DNA of 64,000 nucleotides, from the NCBI GenBank assembly GCA_037200885.1, contig JBBCIN010000003.1, forward strand, positions 2,222,445 through 2,286,444. The letters are read 5' to 3'. Positions within the stretch are counted from its first letter, which is position 1. Each line of letters begins with the position of its first letter. Source of the DNA: PMG-095 sp037200885. Lineage in GTDB: Bacteria > Myxococcota_A > Polyangia > Polyangiales > Polyangiaceae. Position numbers and translations under genes: made by a program. Of this stretch, positions 8,574 through 17,404 are shown piece after piece. Below the pieces are notes generated by a model that was not told where the DNA came from, made no database searches, and saw only the letters and a program-made list of their open reading frames with translations.

Positions 8574-9907
8574 TTCGATTGCGCAGGCTCGCGTGGTTCG
8601 CGACTCTCGCGCTGGCGGCGTGCGGCAGTTCCGGCCGCAATCAGCACTCGCCCGGCAGCTCAGGCGCCACCTCGGCGAGCGCGGGAGCGGACAGCGGGAG
8701 CTCGGGGCAAAGCAACGTAGGCGGCATGAGCGAAGCAGGAGCAAGCGTCGGCGGCAGCGCCAACCCGAGCTCTACGGATGCACTGGGCGCCTATCCTTTT
8801 GCAGCGAGCGCGGTCACGCGCGGTGGGACGATGACGTTTCAGAACGTAGGCGCTCCGGGTTGGTGGCCTCGGCGCATCGATCGCGCGGCGGGGGATCCGG
8901 CCTGTGACTACAAGGATGGGACCGATACCTGGGGCGCGCACTGTTGCATGAAGCAACAGACCACGGACAGCGCGACACTCGCGCCGTTCGACGAAGAGAT
9001 GACCTTGATCCTGAAGGCGATCGACGTGAAACAGCTCGCCATTTATCAACCGCAGGCCGCGGCCGCGAACGCAAGTGCTTGGCAGCGCGTGACGGATTGG
9101 GATCGTCGCACGGGTACCGGCTCGAACCTGTGGTTCACGCAAAAAGGCGACGGCAGCCCGAGCTTTCCCGGCGATCTGACCAAGAACGATTGCGTCGGCT
9201 ACCTGTCGCAAGCGCCCACGTTTCCCTGCGGTGACGGCAGCAACTACTACTGCCCGAAGGACCCAGGAGTCTTACATCGCGGCTTTTCCGGCTCCAAGCT
9301 GATCGTCTTCTTGGCGTCGATGAACTTCGACGATGCAGGCGTGGCCGCCTGCGACGGAAACGGCGCGGGGGCTCCGGGTCCATGGGTGGCATTCGTCGCC
9401 AGCGAGCTGATTCGCGACGGCGGGCGCAAATACAACGGAGCCTGCAACTGCTACTCCAAGACCGGTAGCGTCGGAGATGGCTGCGGCGAGATCAACGTGT
9501 TCGAGGTCGTGATGGACAACAACGACTACTCGAACCGTGAGTTTGCAAGCACCGGGGTGCGTTCATTTCAAGCGGGTCATGTCGGCGGCGCTGTTTGCGG
9601 CTCGGGCTGCGACCGCCAGGCCTTCCCGACGGACGTCGAGGTCGTGGACGCGTGCAGCAAGAAGGCTTACAGCTCGGGGCCAGAGCTGGTCGTCAGTGGT
9701 GACACCGACGGTTGCCCCGTATGGCGACGCCCCGACGGCGATCGCTATTTCTTCATTTTGCTGGACGAGCGAGAGCGCGCGATTCAAGTCGGCGTCATCC
9801 ACCCAAGCGCCATTCCCGCGCCGGCGGCCGCGCTCTTGCCGGAGTTGCCCGCTACGCTACCGCGCTCGGCGGTCGATGCGCTGCTCGCGCTGCGACTGCC
9901 AAAGTGA
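8570..9907 (+). CDS. TOS1-like putative glycoside hydrolase lipoprotein
   Basis: A 445-residue lipoprotein starting at GTG 8570, which overlaps the previous stop as GTGA; the signal peptide ends LALAAC. After a Ser/Gly/Ala linker the sequence matches the two-part fungal TOS1 architecture: a DUF2403-like part (GGTMTFQNVGAPGWWPRR, later EEMTLILKAIDVKQLAIYQPQ and WQRVTDWDRR) and a DUF2401-like part (CGDGSNYYCPKDPGVLHRGFSG, SKLIVFLASMNFD). GDGCGEINVFEVV near residue 305 resembles the acidic catalytic motif of GH16-type enzymes (E-x-x-x-x-E). TOS1 proteins are fungal cell-wall proteins with proposed beta-1,3-glucanase activity. The protein is secreted and membrane-anchored here. Family call from memory of the motifs; activity is inferred. 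Confidence 0.75.
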   Translation: MIRLRRLAWFATLALAACGSSGRNQHSPGSSGATSASAGADSGSSGQSNVGGMSEAGASVGGSANPSSTDALGAYPFAASAVTRGGTMTFQNVGAPGWWPRRIDRAAGDPACDYKDGTDTWGAHCCMKQQTTDSATLAPFDEEMTLILKAIDVKQLAIYQPQAAAANASAWQRVTDWDRRTGTGSNLWFTQKGDGSPSFPGDLTKNDCVGYLSQAPTFPCGDGSNYYCPKDPGVLHRGFSGSKLIVFLASMNFDDAGVAACDGNGAGAPGPWVAFVASELIRDGGRKYNGACNCYSKTGSVGDGCGEINVFEVVMDNNDYSNREFASTGVRSFQAGHVGGAVCGSGCDRQAFPTDVEVVDACSKKAYSSGPELVVSGDTDGCPVWRRPDGDRYFFILLDERERAIQVGVIHPSAIPAPAAALLPELPATLPRSAVDALLALRLPK

Positions 9908-9979
9908 TTCTGACCGTCAGACGCCGCTGGTCGCGCTCGCACGGACGGGCGCGAATGCAGACCAGCGGCGCGCGCACGC

Positions 9980-11107
9980 TCAGGGGGTAACCGGGCAGGC
10001 AGGTTCGAGGCTGGGGGCCGCGAGGGGCTTGGACACCGCGGGAATGGTCGTCAGGTAGACGCCGATGGCGTGCGCGTCCGCGTCCAACATGCCGCCATAG
10101 CCTTTGGCTGCGGAGGGCATTGAACCGCACAGGGTCACGCCCGCTTTGTCGGTCCCCACCTTGAGCGCCGTCACCACGTCGGCCGCAAGCCAGCCGCCCA
10201 AGCCGCTCGCGACGTCTGGCGTGATGTTGGATGCGAAGATCGTGGTGTTGTTCGCAGGCGGGACGCCGGAGAAGAAGTCCACGCTCGGCAGACCGTTGGT
10301 CGCAGGCGAATGGCACTTCACGCACTGGGCAACGCCGCTCACCAGATACTTGCCCTGCTGCGCCGCCGCATAGTCCGAACTCGTCGACGTTAAAGTCGAG
10401 TCGGGCAACGTGCTCGGGTCGAGCGGCGTGACCGGAGTCACCTCTGGGTTGTTCTCGCCCACCGTGGCCGAAACGGGCGGCAGGCTGCGCAAGAACGCGA
10501 CAACGGACAGCGCGTCGTCATTGCTCATGTTGTGAAACAGCCAATAGGGCATGATTGGATCGAGGTGCCTGCCCTCGTCGTCGATGCCGTTTCTGAACGC
10601 GTTCATCACTTGCGCGTCGGTCCATTCACCGATGCCGGTGGGATCGTTGGTCAAGTTCGGAGCGGGCAGCGTGCTGTTCTTGAATAGTGGATTTCCACCG
10701 AGCTCGGCGCTGCCGCTGGCAGCTGCAGTGTGACAGCCTCCGCACAGCGCCATCGAGCGCACGATCACCGTGCCGCGATCGATCTGCTGCTGGGTGTAGT
10801 GGTGCCCGCCTTCGCCACCTTCACCGCCTTCACCACCGGGACCGCTGCCCGCCGTTTCGCCAGCAGCGCCACCTTGGTCGATACCTGCGCTGCCAGCCGG
10901 GCTGCCTTCACCCGCGCTGCCGCTTTCGTTGCCGGAGCCGGCCTTGCCGCTCGAGCCACCCTTGCCTCCAGAGCCAGCCTTACCTGCGGAGCCTGCCACG
11001 CCGCCAGCGCCGCCAGCGGGCGTCGTGTCGTCGTCGCTTCCGCAACCGACCGAGACCGCGCCCGCGATACCGAATGCCAACGCTAGATATGCAACCCGCT
11101 TATTCAT
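9980..11107 (-). CDS. Diheme cytochrome c lipoprotein
   Basis: A 375-residue protein beginning at ATG 11107 behind a strong GGAGGAG site. The signal sequence ends AVSVGC, giving a lipoprotein, followed by about 80 residues of Gly/Ser/Ala linker. Two heme attachment sites are visible, CGGCHTA and CVKCHSP, each in a cytochrome c-like domain of about 100 residues with plausible Met ligands (for example DPIMPY). Such proteins shuttle electrons on the periplasmic side, often to a partner dehydrogenase or oxidase. The gene converges with the TOS1-like gene (72-bp gap). No obvious redox partner is adjacent. Confidence 0.88.
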   Translation of the reverse strand: MNKRVAYLALAFGIAGAVSVGCGSDDDTTPAGGAGGVAGSAGKAGSGGKGGSSGKAGSGNESGSAGEGSPAGSAGIDQGGAAGETAGSGPGGEGGEGGEGGHHYTQQQIDRGTVIVRSMALCGGCHTAAASGSAELGGNPLFKNSTLPAPNLTNDPTGIGEWTDAQVMNAFRNGIDDEGRHLDPIMPYWLFHNMSNDDALSVVAFLRSLPPVSATVGENNPEVTPVTPLDPSTLPDSTLTSTSSDYAAAQQGKYLVSGVAQCVKCHSPATNGLPSVDFFSGVPPANNTTIFASNITPDVASGLGGWLAADVVTALKVGTDKAGVTLCGSMPSAAKGYGGMLDADAHAIGVYLTTIPAVSKPLAAPSLEPACPVTP

Positions 11108-11400
11108 TTTAAATTTCTCCTCCGTTACGCCCCCCATCCCAAGCGCCAGATGCACATATCCACCCGCATGGGCGCCGAACGCAAGCCTCGAATGCAGGCT
11201 GGAAGAACTACTCAAGGCCCGGTAACAGACGCGGCTGTGGCGGGAATACGCGAAGGGCAGCGCTAATCCTCGATGTGTGGCACTCAGGCATCGAAGCAGC
11301 GGTATTGACCCGGGTCGACCGGCGCACGATGCCAGTGAGGACTGTGGGGGATACCGGGTCGCTCGCCTTCGAAATCGAGGCGGCCGCCTCGACCAAACCA

Positions 11401-11512
11401 ATGGATTTTTGTTGATGGTCACGCGTCACCTCGCGCATCGTCACAGCCTTCGGCGTCGCGGGTGGGGAATCGCGCGCGCTCGTGAGCTGCGATGCGGGAC
11501 CGCGATCGCCCC
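11401..11512. repeat. Dispersed intergenic repeat B, copy 1
   Basis: Part of a 504-bp gap (11108-11611) with no convincing gene. Aligns with 37836-37948: both contain GATTTTT(G)TTGATGGTCAC, then CGTCA(C/A)AGCCTTCGGCGTC, then GGGAAT(C/T), and end with GCGATGCGGGA(C/T)CGCGATCGCCCC. Similarity is in blocks separated by variable bases, with no shared open frame, which fits a dispersed noncoding element. The remaining 290 bp upstream (11108-11400) hold the cytochrome promoter region and nothing else I can name. Confidence 0.55.
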
Positions 11513-11611
11513 ACTCTCGGCTCGATTCTCTCAGCGACCACGCGAGCCCCCATGACGAAAACCTGACGCGCACGCGCTTGCGCTTTTGGCCGAGCAACAC
11601 AGGCTAGGGCG

Positions 11612-11800
11612 ATGCCTCTTCACATTCCGCCGGGCTCCGAAACGATGGTGCTGCCTCGCGTCGGCAAGGTCGTCGTGTTCCGCGAAGGTCCGGCCTGGCT
11701 GGCGGTGCGCCCGGATTTCGAAGACGACCCAAACTGCCCCACGGGCATCGGTACTACCCTAGGTGAAGCCGTGGCAGAGCTGATCGCAGCCGAAGGTTGA
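11612..11800 (+). CDS. Small hypothetical protein
   Basis: A 62-residue open frame starting with ATG, 64 bp upstream of the aldolase and in the same direction. The sequence VVVFREGPAWLAVRPDFED followed by GIGTTLGEAVAELIAAEG has the strand-then-helix pattern of small HicB-like or UPF0150-like folds, where an AxGxTxxEAxxxL helix is typical. No HicA-like toxin is next to it. Codon use looks like that of neighbouring genes. Reality of the gene is likely but function is unknown. Confidence 0.5.
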   Translation: MPLHIPPGSETMVLPRVGKVVVFREGPAWLAVRPDFEDDPNCPTGIGTTLGEAVAELIAAEG

Positions 11801-11864
11801 GGCGGCGCGCGCGGCCAGTCCGTGAGCTACACTCCGGCATCAGTCCCCCGAATTGGAGATGCCG

Positions 11865-12938
11865 ATGAGTGAGTTCGGAGCGATTCAGAATCTGTTGGGC
11901 GACAAAGCGGCCTTCCTGCTCGAGCATCGGTGCAAGACCATCGCCAAGGAGCGCTTGCACTTACCCTCGCCGAGCTTCGTTGGCGACATCTGGGCACATT
12001 CGGATCGCAACCCGCAGGTGCTGCGCAGCTTGCAGTCGCTGTTCGACCACGGGCGCCTGGCGGGCACTGGCTACTTGTCGATCCTGCCGGTCGACCAGGG
12101 CATCGAACACTCCGCGGGCGCGTCGTTCGCCAAGAACCCGGACTATTTCGATCCGGAGAACATCGTCAAGCTGGCGCTCGAGGGTGGCTGCAACGCGGTC
12201 GCGAGCACCTTCGGCGTGCTCGGTTCCGTGGCGCGCAAGTACGCGCACCGCATCCCGTTCATCGTCAAATTCAACCACAATGAGCTGCTCACTTACCCGA
12301 ACAAGGCCGAAGAGATCGTGTGGGGCACGATCAAGCAAGCCTGGAACATGGGCGCCAGCGCGGTCGGCGCGACGGTCTATTTCGGCTCTGCCGATGCCTC
12401 GCGCGAGATCGTCGAGATCGGAAAGCTATTCGAGAAAGCGCACGAGCTAGGCATGGCAACCGTGCTCTGGTGCTACCTGCGAAACTCGGCGTTCAAGATC
12501 GGCAGCACGGACTACCACCTGTCGGCGGATCTCACCGGGCAAGCCAACCACCTCGGCGTCACGCTTCAAGCCGACATCATCAAGCAGAAGGCGCCGGAAA
12601 ATAACGGCGGTTTCAAGGCCCTCAACACGGGCGGCTCCGCCTACGGCAAGCTCGACGAACGCATCTACACTGAGCTCACCAGCGATCATCCGATCGATCT
12701 GACGCGCTACCAAGTGGCGAACTGCTACATGGGCCGCGCTGGCCTGATCAACTCCGGTGGCGCTTCCGGCAACAACGACTTCCAGGAAGCCACCGTCACC
12801 GCCGTCGTCAACAAGCGCGCCGGGGGTATGGGGCTGATCAGCGGGCGAAAATCCTTTCAGCGTCCGCTCGCCGAGGGCGCCAAGCTGCTGCACGCGATTC
12901 AAGACGTGTACTTGGCGAGCGAGATCACGGTCGCCTGA
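11865..12938 (+). CDS. fbaB: Class I fructose-bisphosphate aldolase, FbaB/DhnA type
   Basis: A 357-residue class I (Schiff-base) fructose-1,6-bisphosphate aldolase of the bacterial/archaeal DhnA type. Visible features are the N-terminal ILPVDQGIEHSAGASFAKNP phosphate and substrate region, IPFIVKFNHNE with the conserved Lys, GASAVGATVYFGS, LWCYLRNSAFK, and the phosphate-binding GLINSGGASG and GLISGRKSFQRP. It cleaves fructose 1,6-bisphosphate to two triose phosphates, or the reverse in gluconeogenesis, in the cytoplasm. GGAG at 11855-11858 places the start at ATG 11865 rather than the upstream ATG. Stands alone between a small ORF and repeat A copy 2. Confidence 0.93.
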   Translation: MSEFGAIQNLLGDKAAFLLEHRCKTIAKERLHLPSPSFVGDIWAHSDRNPQVLRSLQSLFDHGRLAGTGYLSILPVDQGIEHSAGASFAKNPDYFDPENIVKLALEGGCNAVASTFGVLGSVARKYAHRIPFIVKFNHNELLTYPNKAEEIVWGTIKQAWNMGASAVGATVYFGSADASREIVEIGKLFEKAHELGMATVLWCYLRNSAFKIGSTDYHLSADLTGQANHLGVTLQADIIKQKAPENNGGFKALNTGGSAYGKLDERIYTELTSDHPIDLTRYQVANCYMGRAGLINSGGASGNNDFQEATVTAVVNKRAGGMGLISGRKSFQRPLAEGAKLLHAIQDVYLASEITVA

Positions 12939-13018
12939 GCGCTACTTGATCACGTGCCAGAGCTCGAAGACGACGCTCGCCTCGAACTTCGGTCCATGTT
13001 GGAGCTAACTCGAGGTTG

Positions 13019-13190
13019 GTCCACTTTGCCGGGACGCGGGCACCCAGTCCCACAGATCTGACGCCTCGCCGCGCGGAAGACATACTGTGCGAATACAGTA
13101 TGTTTCTCGTCGGCGAGCGGTGCTCCCCTAGCGCGGCTGGTTTTCTTGCCGTTTTTATCAGCCGAAATTCGAAGCGCGCGGCCAGGGAAA
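13019..13190. repeat. Dispersed intergenic repeat A, copy 2
   Basis: Occupies the 266-bp gap between the convergent aldolase and glycoside hydrolase genes, the same kind of convergent position as copy 1 at 1277-1433. The core is a perfect inverted repeat ACATACTGT (13080-13088) and ACAGTATGT (13095-13103) with a 6-nt spacer, followed by the shared TCGTCGGCGAGCGGT block. The stem bases differ from copy 1, yet pairing is perfect in both. Confidence 0.6.
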
Positions 13191-13204
13191 GTGAGTCAGT
13201 CCGG

Positions 13205-15820
13205 TTAGAAGCGAACCGTGACGACCGACGCTTTCGGTACGACCAACACCGAGCCATCAGCGAGCTCGAGCTTTCGAGACTTCGGTCCGGAGGAGGCGTG
13301 GGTCTTGCCCGTTGGTTCCGCGCCCAGCAAGCCGCCCGAGGTCTCGACGGTCAGGGTTTCGACGGTTGCTTCGCCTTTTAGGCCCGGGACCTCGAGCGTG
13401 GTCTTGTACTCGGTGTCGAAGTTTTTGTTCACGAACACCAGCGCGAGTTTGCCGTCTGGACGCTTGCTGATCCAGCCAGATAGCGCCTCTTGATTGCTCT
13501 TACCCTGGAGCAAGGTGCCGGTCAGGGTGTTGGAGAGCATGCTGAAAGCCCAATACGAAGGACGTCGGAAGTTGAAGCCGTGCACGTCGCCCTTGGGCGC
13601 CATCAAGCTATAGTCGCCGAGGCGCTTGTCGCGGCCGTTGTACAGCGCCCACAGGTTGGCGATCTGGATCGGTGATTGTGCCAGGTGACCCAAATAATCC
13701 GCGACGTACAAACCGTTTTCGTGCTGCAAAATTTGAGGGCCCGGATTCTCGTCGACCGAGTTCCACTCCGTCAGCCAGGTCTCGTAGTGTTTGCCTTTGA
13801 CGCCCAGCTCGAGCACCTGCTTTTGCACGTCCTTCATCAGTTCGTCGACCTCGGACGAGGCGGCCAAGAGACCCAGGGTGCTTTCGGAACGAGCGTGCTG
13901 GGCGTAGTGATGCACGCTCACGGCGTCGATCACGTCCGCGATCTCTTTGAACACGGCTCGGTTCCAAGGACCGTTCAACATCCACACGGCGCTGATCTTG
14001 ATCGTCGGATCGACGGCCTTCATGGCCTTGACGAAGGCGCGCACGGCCTTGCCGTAGCTCGTGCCACCGTCCTTGCCCCACCTGGCATAGTACCGGTGCC
14101 AGTTGCCGTAGATCTCATTGCCAATCTCCCAGAGCTGTACCTTCGGACCGCTCTGACGCGACGGACGCGTCTGGTTCACGTACTTGACCCAGGCAGCGGC
14201 TAGCTCGGGTGAGCCATCACCGACGTTGGCCGTGAACATTGGCTTACAGCCGACTTTGGCGCACCAATCCAAGAACTCATCGGTGTCGATGTTGCTGTCC
14301 TTGGCCTTCAACGTCTTTTGCCAATCTTCCTCGTCCGCGCGCAGCCCGCCCGGATAGCGCACCACGCCCAAGCCGAGCCGTTTCTCGAGCGGCAACGAGT
14401 CCGGATCGATCAGATCAGGCTCCCATAGGCCTACATTTACGCCGTAGATCTCGGGAATGGCTTGCGCGGTCTTGGCCAGATCCGCTCGAAAGACGGCCGG
14501 CAGCTCCGCCGGAGCTTTGACCGCGGCAAGTTCACGCAGATTGCTGAGCTCGAGATCGGCCAAGTACATCGCTCCCGGAGTATCTCCTCCAGGTTTGATG
14601 CCAAACCAGGTCACGCCGTCGAGGTCGAGCTGGTTGTTGGGCTTGGCGTCTGGCGGTTGATAGTATTGAAATTTGGTGAAGTTGCGGAACGGGATCAGAA
14701 TTTGATTCCAGCCGCGAGCGGCGCCGGCCTTGCTGATGAATAGCTCCTGATCGCGATCGCGAATCGTGACGTCGAACGCTTGATACGGCTTGTCGGTATA
14801 GAGCCAAAGCGTTAGCCCATAGTGTTTGCTCCAGTCTCTCGGCATGCCTGAGGCATTCGAGGTCACGATGTACGCATCGGACCAATCACCCGGCTTGAAG
14901 GTCAGCTTCAGCGCTTGCCCTTTCACCGCGGGCGGCGCGTTCTTCGGCAGGGCACCAGTGGCGACCTGGATATCCGCAGAATTGCCGTGTTGTGCGCGCC
15001 ACTGGTCGGTCCACTTCGTAAAGTCAGTCACCAGCTGCGCGGGCGCCTTGGAATCGAAAGCGTCCCAGTAAGCGTCTGGATCGGGGATGCCCTTGGCGGT
15101 CTTGGTCAGCTCGATCTGATCGAGATAGAAGACCACCGGCTGCCCCGTTTCGGCCTTGTTTTCCCCACGATTGATCGAAATGCGGAAATCCTGGATACGG
15201 CTCCAATCCATCTTGGCCGAGATCTCGCGGCTCTGCTGTGAGTCCCAATACACGCCGTCATCCGTGAAGGCTTTGAGCGGGATGCGGCAGCGCAACCACT
15301 TTCCTTCCTGCACGATGGTGTAGCTATCGCCGCTCACTTTGGTCTGGACCTTGATGCCGTTGCCCTGGCTGTCCATCAGGCCCACCATGAACTTCTGCGC
15401 GGCCGGACCGCCTTTGACCCAGAACGTCAAGCTCCCGGTCGTGCGGTATGGCCTGAGGTCGATGAACCGGCTGCCGAACGAAATGTTCACGCCGGAGTAA
15501 TCATCATCGAAGAAGGCGCCAAACACCGCCGCATTGCCCGCCGTCCCGCTCGGCAGGATCTTGCTATTCGTCTTACCGCCGTAGCTATAGCTGTAACCCC
15601 CACTCGAGCGCGGGATATCGTCGTCGAAAAACGTTGCGAGCACGGCGTCCTCCAGCCCCAGCTCGGCCTTCGCGGGCGCGTCCGATTGCGGTGCCCCCGG
15701 AGAGACCCCGTTCGCAGCCCGCGGGCTCCGTGCCGGGGGATGCTCGGTCTGACTCGGCTGACAAGCACCCAATCCAAACGCAACCAAAGCCAACGTGCAC
15801 ATCCAAGAGTAAGCTTTCAT
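13205..15820 (-). CDS. Secreted clan GH-A glycoside hydrolase with N-terminal carbohydrate-binding domains
   Basis: An 871-residue predicted lipoprotein (signal ending FGLGAC). Residues of roughly 55-230 and 245-440 form two beta-sandwich domains like CBM11/CIA30 modules (for example SLTFWVKGG, FYLDQIELT, GLTLWLYTDKPYQAFDVTI, MYLADLELSNLRE). Residues of about 460-770 are a TIM barrel like GH39/GH51: the acid/base Glu is in LWEIGNEIYG near residue 565, and the nucleophile Glu is likely in TWLTEWNSV near residue 684. A C-terminal beta domain follows. This fits an extracellular alpha-L-arabinofuranosidase or xylosidase-like enzyme acting on polysaccharide. Substrate uncertain. No sugar transporter is adjacent. 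Confidence 0.82.
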   Translation of the reverse strand: MKAYSWMCTLALVAFGLGACQPSQTEHPPARSPRAANGVSPGAPQSDAPAKAELGLEDAVLATFFDDDIPRSSGGYSYSYGGKTNSKILPSGTAGNAAVFGAFFDDDYSGVNISFGSRFIDLRPYRTTGSLTFWVKGGPAAQKFMVGLMDSQGNGIKVQTKVSGDSYTIVQEGKWLRCRIPLKAFTDDGVYWDSQQSREISAKMDWSRIQDFRISINRGENKAETGQPVVFYLDQIELTKTAKGIPDPDAYWDAFDSKAPAQLVTDFTKWTDQWRAQHGNSADIQVATGALPKNAPPAVKGQALKLTFKPGDWSDAYIVTSNASGMPRDWSKHYGLTLWLYTDKPYQAFDVTIRDRDQELFISKAGAARGWNQILIPFRNFTKFQYYQPPDAKPNNQLDLDGVTWFGIKPGGDTPGAMYLADLELSNLRELAAVKAPAELPAVFRADLAKTAQAIPEIYGVNVGLWEPDLIDPDSLPLEKRLGLGVVRYPGGLRADEEDWQKTLKAKDSNIDTDEFLDWCAKVGCKPMFTANVGDGSPELAAAWVKYVNQTRPSRQSGPKVQLWEIGNEIYGNWHRYYARWGKDGGTSYGKAVRAFVKAMKAVDPTIKISAVWMLNGPWNRAVFKEIADVIDAVSVHHYAQHARSESTLGLLAASSEVDELMKDVQKQVLELGVKGKHYETWLTEWNSVDENPGPQILQHENGLYVADYLGHLAQSPIQIANLWALYNGRDKRLGDYSLMAPKGDVHGFNFRRPSYWAFSMLSNTLTGTLLQGKSNQEALSGWISKRPDGKLALVFVNKNFDTEYKTTLEVPGLKGEATVETLTVETSGGLLGAEPTGKTHASSGPKSRKLELADGSVLVVPKASVVTVRF

Positions 15821-15985
15821 GCCACTACAGAATGGGATGAGCGCGCTGCGCCGATCAAGGAAACACGCTTAGCCCGTTTTTTTCAGCAACCGGGGCCCGC
15901 CCGCCAAGAGCAAGGATGATTGTTTCCGGGTCGGGTAGCAGGAGAAATATGGACGAAGCGCGCTTCCTGGCACACTCTACATACC

Positions 15986-17404
15986 GTGCGCGAAGTCGTT
16001 CAGCCTCTGGGACTCGCCGAGCTCGCTCGCCGCGTCACGCGCGATCTGGAGCTACTCGACTACCCACGTCGGCCCTGGGTGCTGCCTCAACGCACGCCCT
16101 CGGGCGAGCCGGTTTACGACGTGGCCATCGTGGGCGGGGGACAGAGCGGGCTCACTGCGGCCTTTGGCTTGATGCGCGAGCGCATCGGGAACCTGATCGT
16201 GCTCGATCGCAATCCGCTCGATCGCGCCGGGCCGTGGTTGAATTTCGCGCGCATGCGCACCTTGCGCACGCCGAAGTATCTGACCGGGCCCGATCTCGGC
16301 ATCCCGAGCCTGACGCCACGCGCTTGGTATGAAGCGCAATTCGGTGACGGCAGCTGGGAAGCGTTGGGCCTCTTGCCCAAGGAGCTTTGGGCCAGTTACC
16401 TGGCTTGGTACCGCGAAACGCTGCACATCCCGGTCGAACCGGAGACGACCGTCGGCGCGCTGCAATTCGACTCCGCAGTGCGTCAGTTTTTGCTGCCGTG
16501 CACCGGTCCGGGTGGGCAACGCGTGCTACGCGCGCGTCGTGTCGTGCTCGCGACGGGCATCGATGGTTCCGGGGCCTGGCGCGTGCCCCGCGCGATCGCG
16601 GAGGCGCTGCCTGCGCGGCTGTACGCGCACACGCGGGACGAGATCGACTTCGTGGCCCTCCGCGGCAAGCGCATTGCGGTGTTGGGCGCAGGAGCCTCCG
16701 GCTTCGACAACGCTTCGACCGCGCTCGAGCTGGGCGCACGTGAAGTGCATTTGTTTTTTCGGCGCCCACGGTTGGTCAACGTAAACGCTTACCGTTGGGC
16801 AGAATTCGTGGGATTTTTGAAGCACCATGCGGATCTGCCCGACGCCGAAAAGTGGCGCTTCATCTTGCAAATCCTGCGCATGGGCCAGCTGCCGCCCAGG
16901 GACACCTTGGCGCGCGCGAAAGAGCACGCGGGCTTTCAGCTGCACGCCGGCTCGAGCTGGAAATCGCTCAGTGCACAGGGCGATACGGTGTTGATCGAGA
17001 CCGAGGCCGCTCGCTTCGAGGTCGACTTCGTGATCGTGGCCACGGGCTGCGTCACCGATCTGGCCGCGCGCCCCGAGCTCGAACACTTCGAAGCGCAGAT
17101 TGCGCGCTGGGCCGATCGCTACACGCCACCCCCCGAGGAAACGCACGAAGATTTGCTGCGCCACCCGTACCTCGGCCCGGGCTTCGAGTTCAGTGAGCGC
17201 CAACCGGGACAGGCCCCGTACCTGGCTCACCTTTACAACTACACCTTCGGCGGGCTGCTCAGCATGGGTTTCGGCGGGGCCAGCATTTCGGGCTTGAAGT
17301 ATTCGGCGGCGCGCTTGGTCTCTGGCATCACGCGCTCCTTGTTCGTGGAAGACAGCGCGACGCACTTCGACAACTTATGCCACTTTGCGGAGCCGGAGTT
17401 CTGA
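15986..17404 (+). CDS. FAD/NAD(P)-dependent monooxygenase, candidate urate hydroxylase (HpyO-like)
   Basis: A two-Rossmann flavoprotein of about 472 residues: FAD motif VAIVGGGQSGLTAA near residue 49, NAD(P) motif IAVLGAGASGFDNA near residue 233, and an ATG-type motif FVIVATGCVTD. It is the first gene of an overlapping operon for every later step of urate breakdown, while a cofactor-free uricase is absent. The simplest inference is that it makes 5-hydroxyisourate from urate, as the flavoprotein HpyO does. A general class B monooxygenase is the alternative. The start is uncertain: GTG 15986 gives a sensible N terminus, TTG 15920 would add 22 residues, and the ATG at 15949 behind a good AGGAG is out of frame. 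Its stop overlaps the next ATG. Confidence 0.75.
   Translation: MREVVQPLGLAELARRVTRDLELLDYPRRPWVLPQRTPSGEPVYDVAIVGGGQSGLTAAFGLMRERIGNLIVLDRNPLDRAGPWLNFARMRTLRTPKYLTGPDLGIPSLTPRAWYEAQFGDGSWEALGLLPKELWASYLAWYRETLHIPVEPETTVGALQFDSAVRQFLLPCTGPGGQRVLRARRVVLATGIDGSGAWRVPRAIAEALPARLYAHTRDEIDFVALRGKRIAVLGAGASGFDNASTALELGAREVHLFFRRPRLVNVNAYRWAEFVGFLKHHADLPDAEKWRFILQILRMGQLPPRDTLARAKEHAGFQLHAGSSWKSLSAQGDTVLIETEAARFEVDFVIVATGCVTDLAARPELEHFEAQIARWADRYTPPPEETHEDLLRHPYLGPGFEFSERQPGQAPYLAHLYNYTFGGLLSMGFGGASISGLKYSAARLVSGITRSLFVEDSATHFDNLCHFAEPEF

Noticed and set aside
13080..13103. LexA-like box (CTGT...ACAG) in repeat A copy 2
   Set aside because: Spacing is CTG-N8-CAG and not the N10 of the enterobacterial box, and the homologous copy at 1330 lacks the half-sites. 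It is explained better by the hairpin.
15949..16332. ATG with a good AGGAG site before the flavoprotein
   Set aside because: It opens a frame antithetical to the flavoprotein and gives an Arg/Ala-rich shadow sequence; treated as chance, although a sequencing frameshift at the 5' end cannot be excluded.
16526..17365. 279-residue minus-strand frame opposite the flavoprotein
   Set aside because: Shadow frame with Arg/Gln-rich low-complexity sequence and no recognisable domain.
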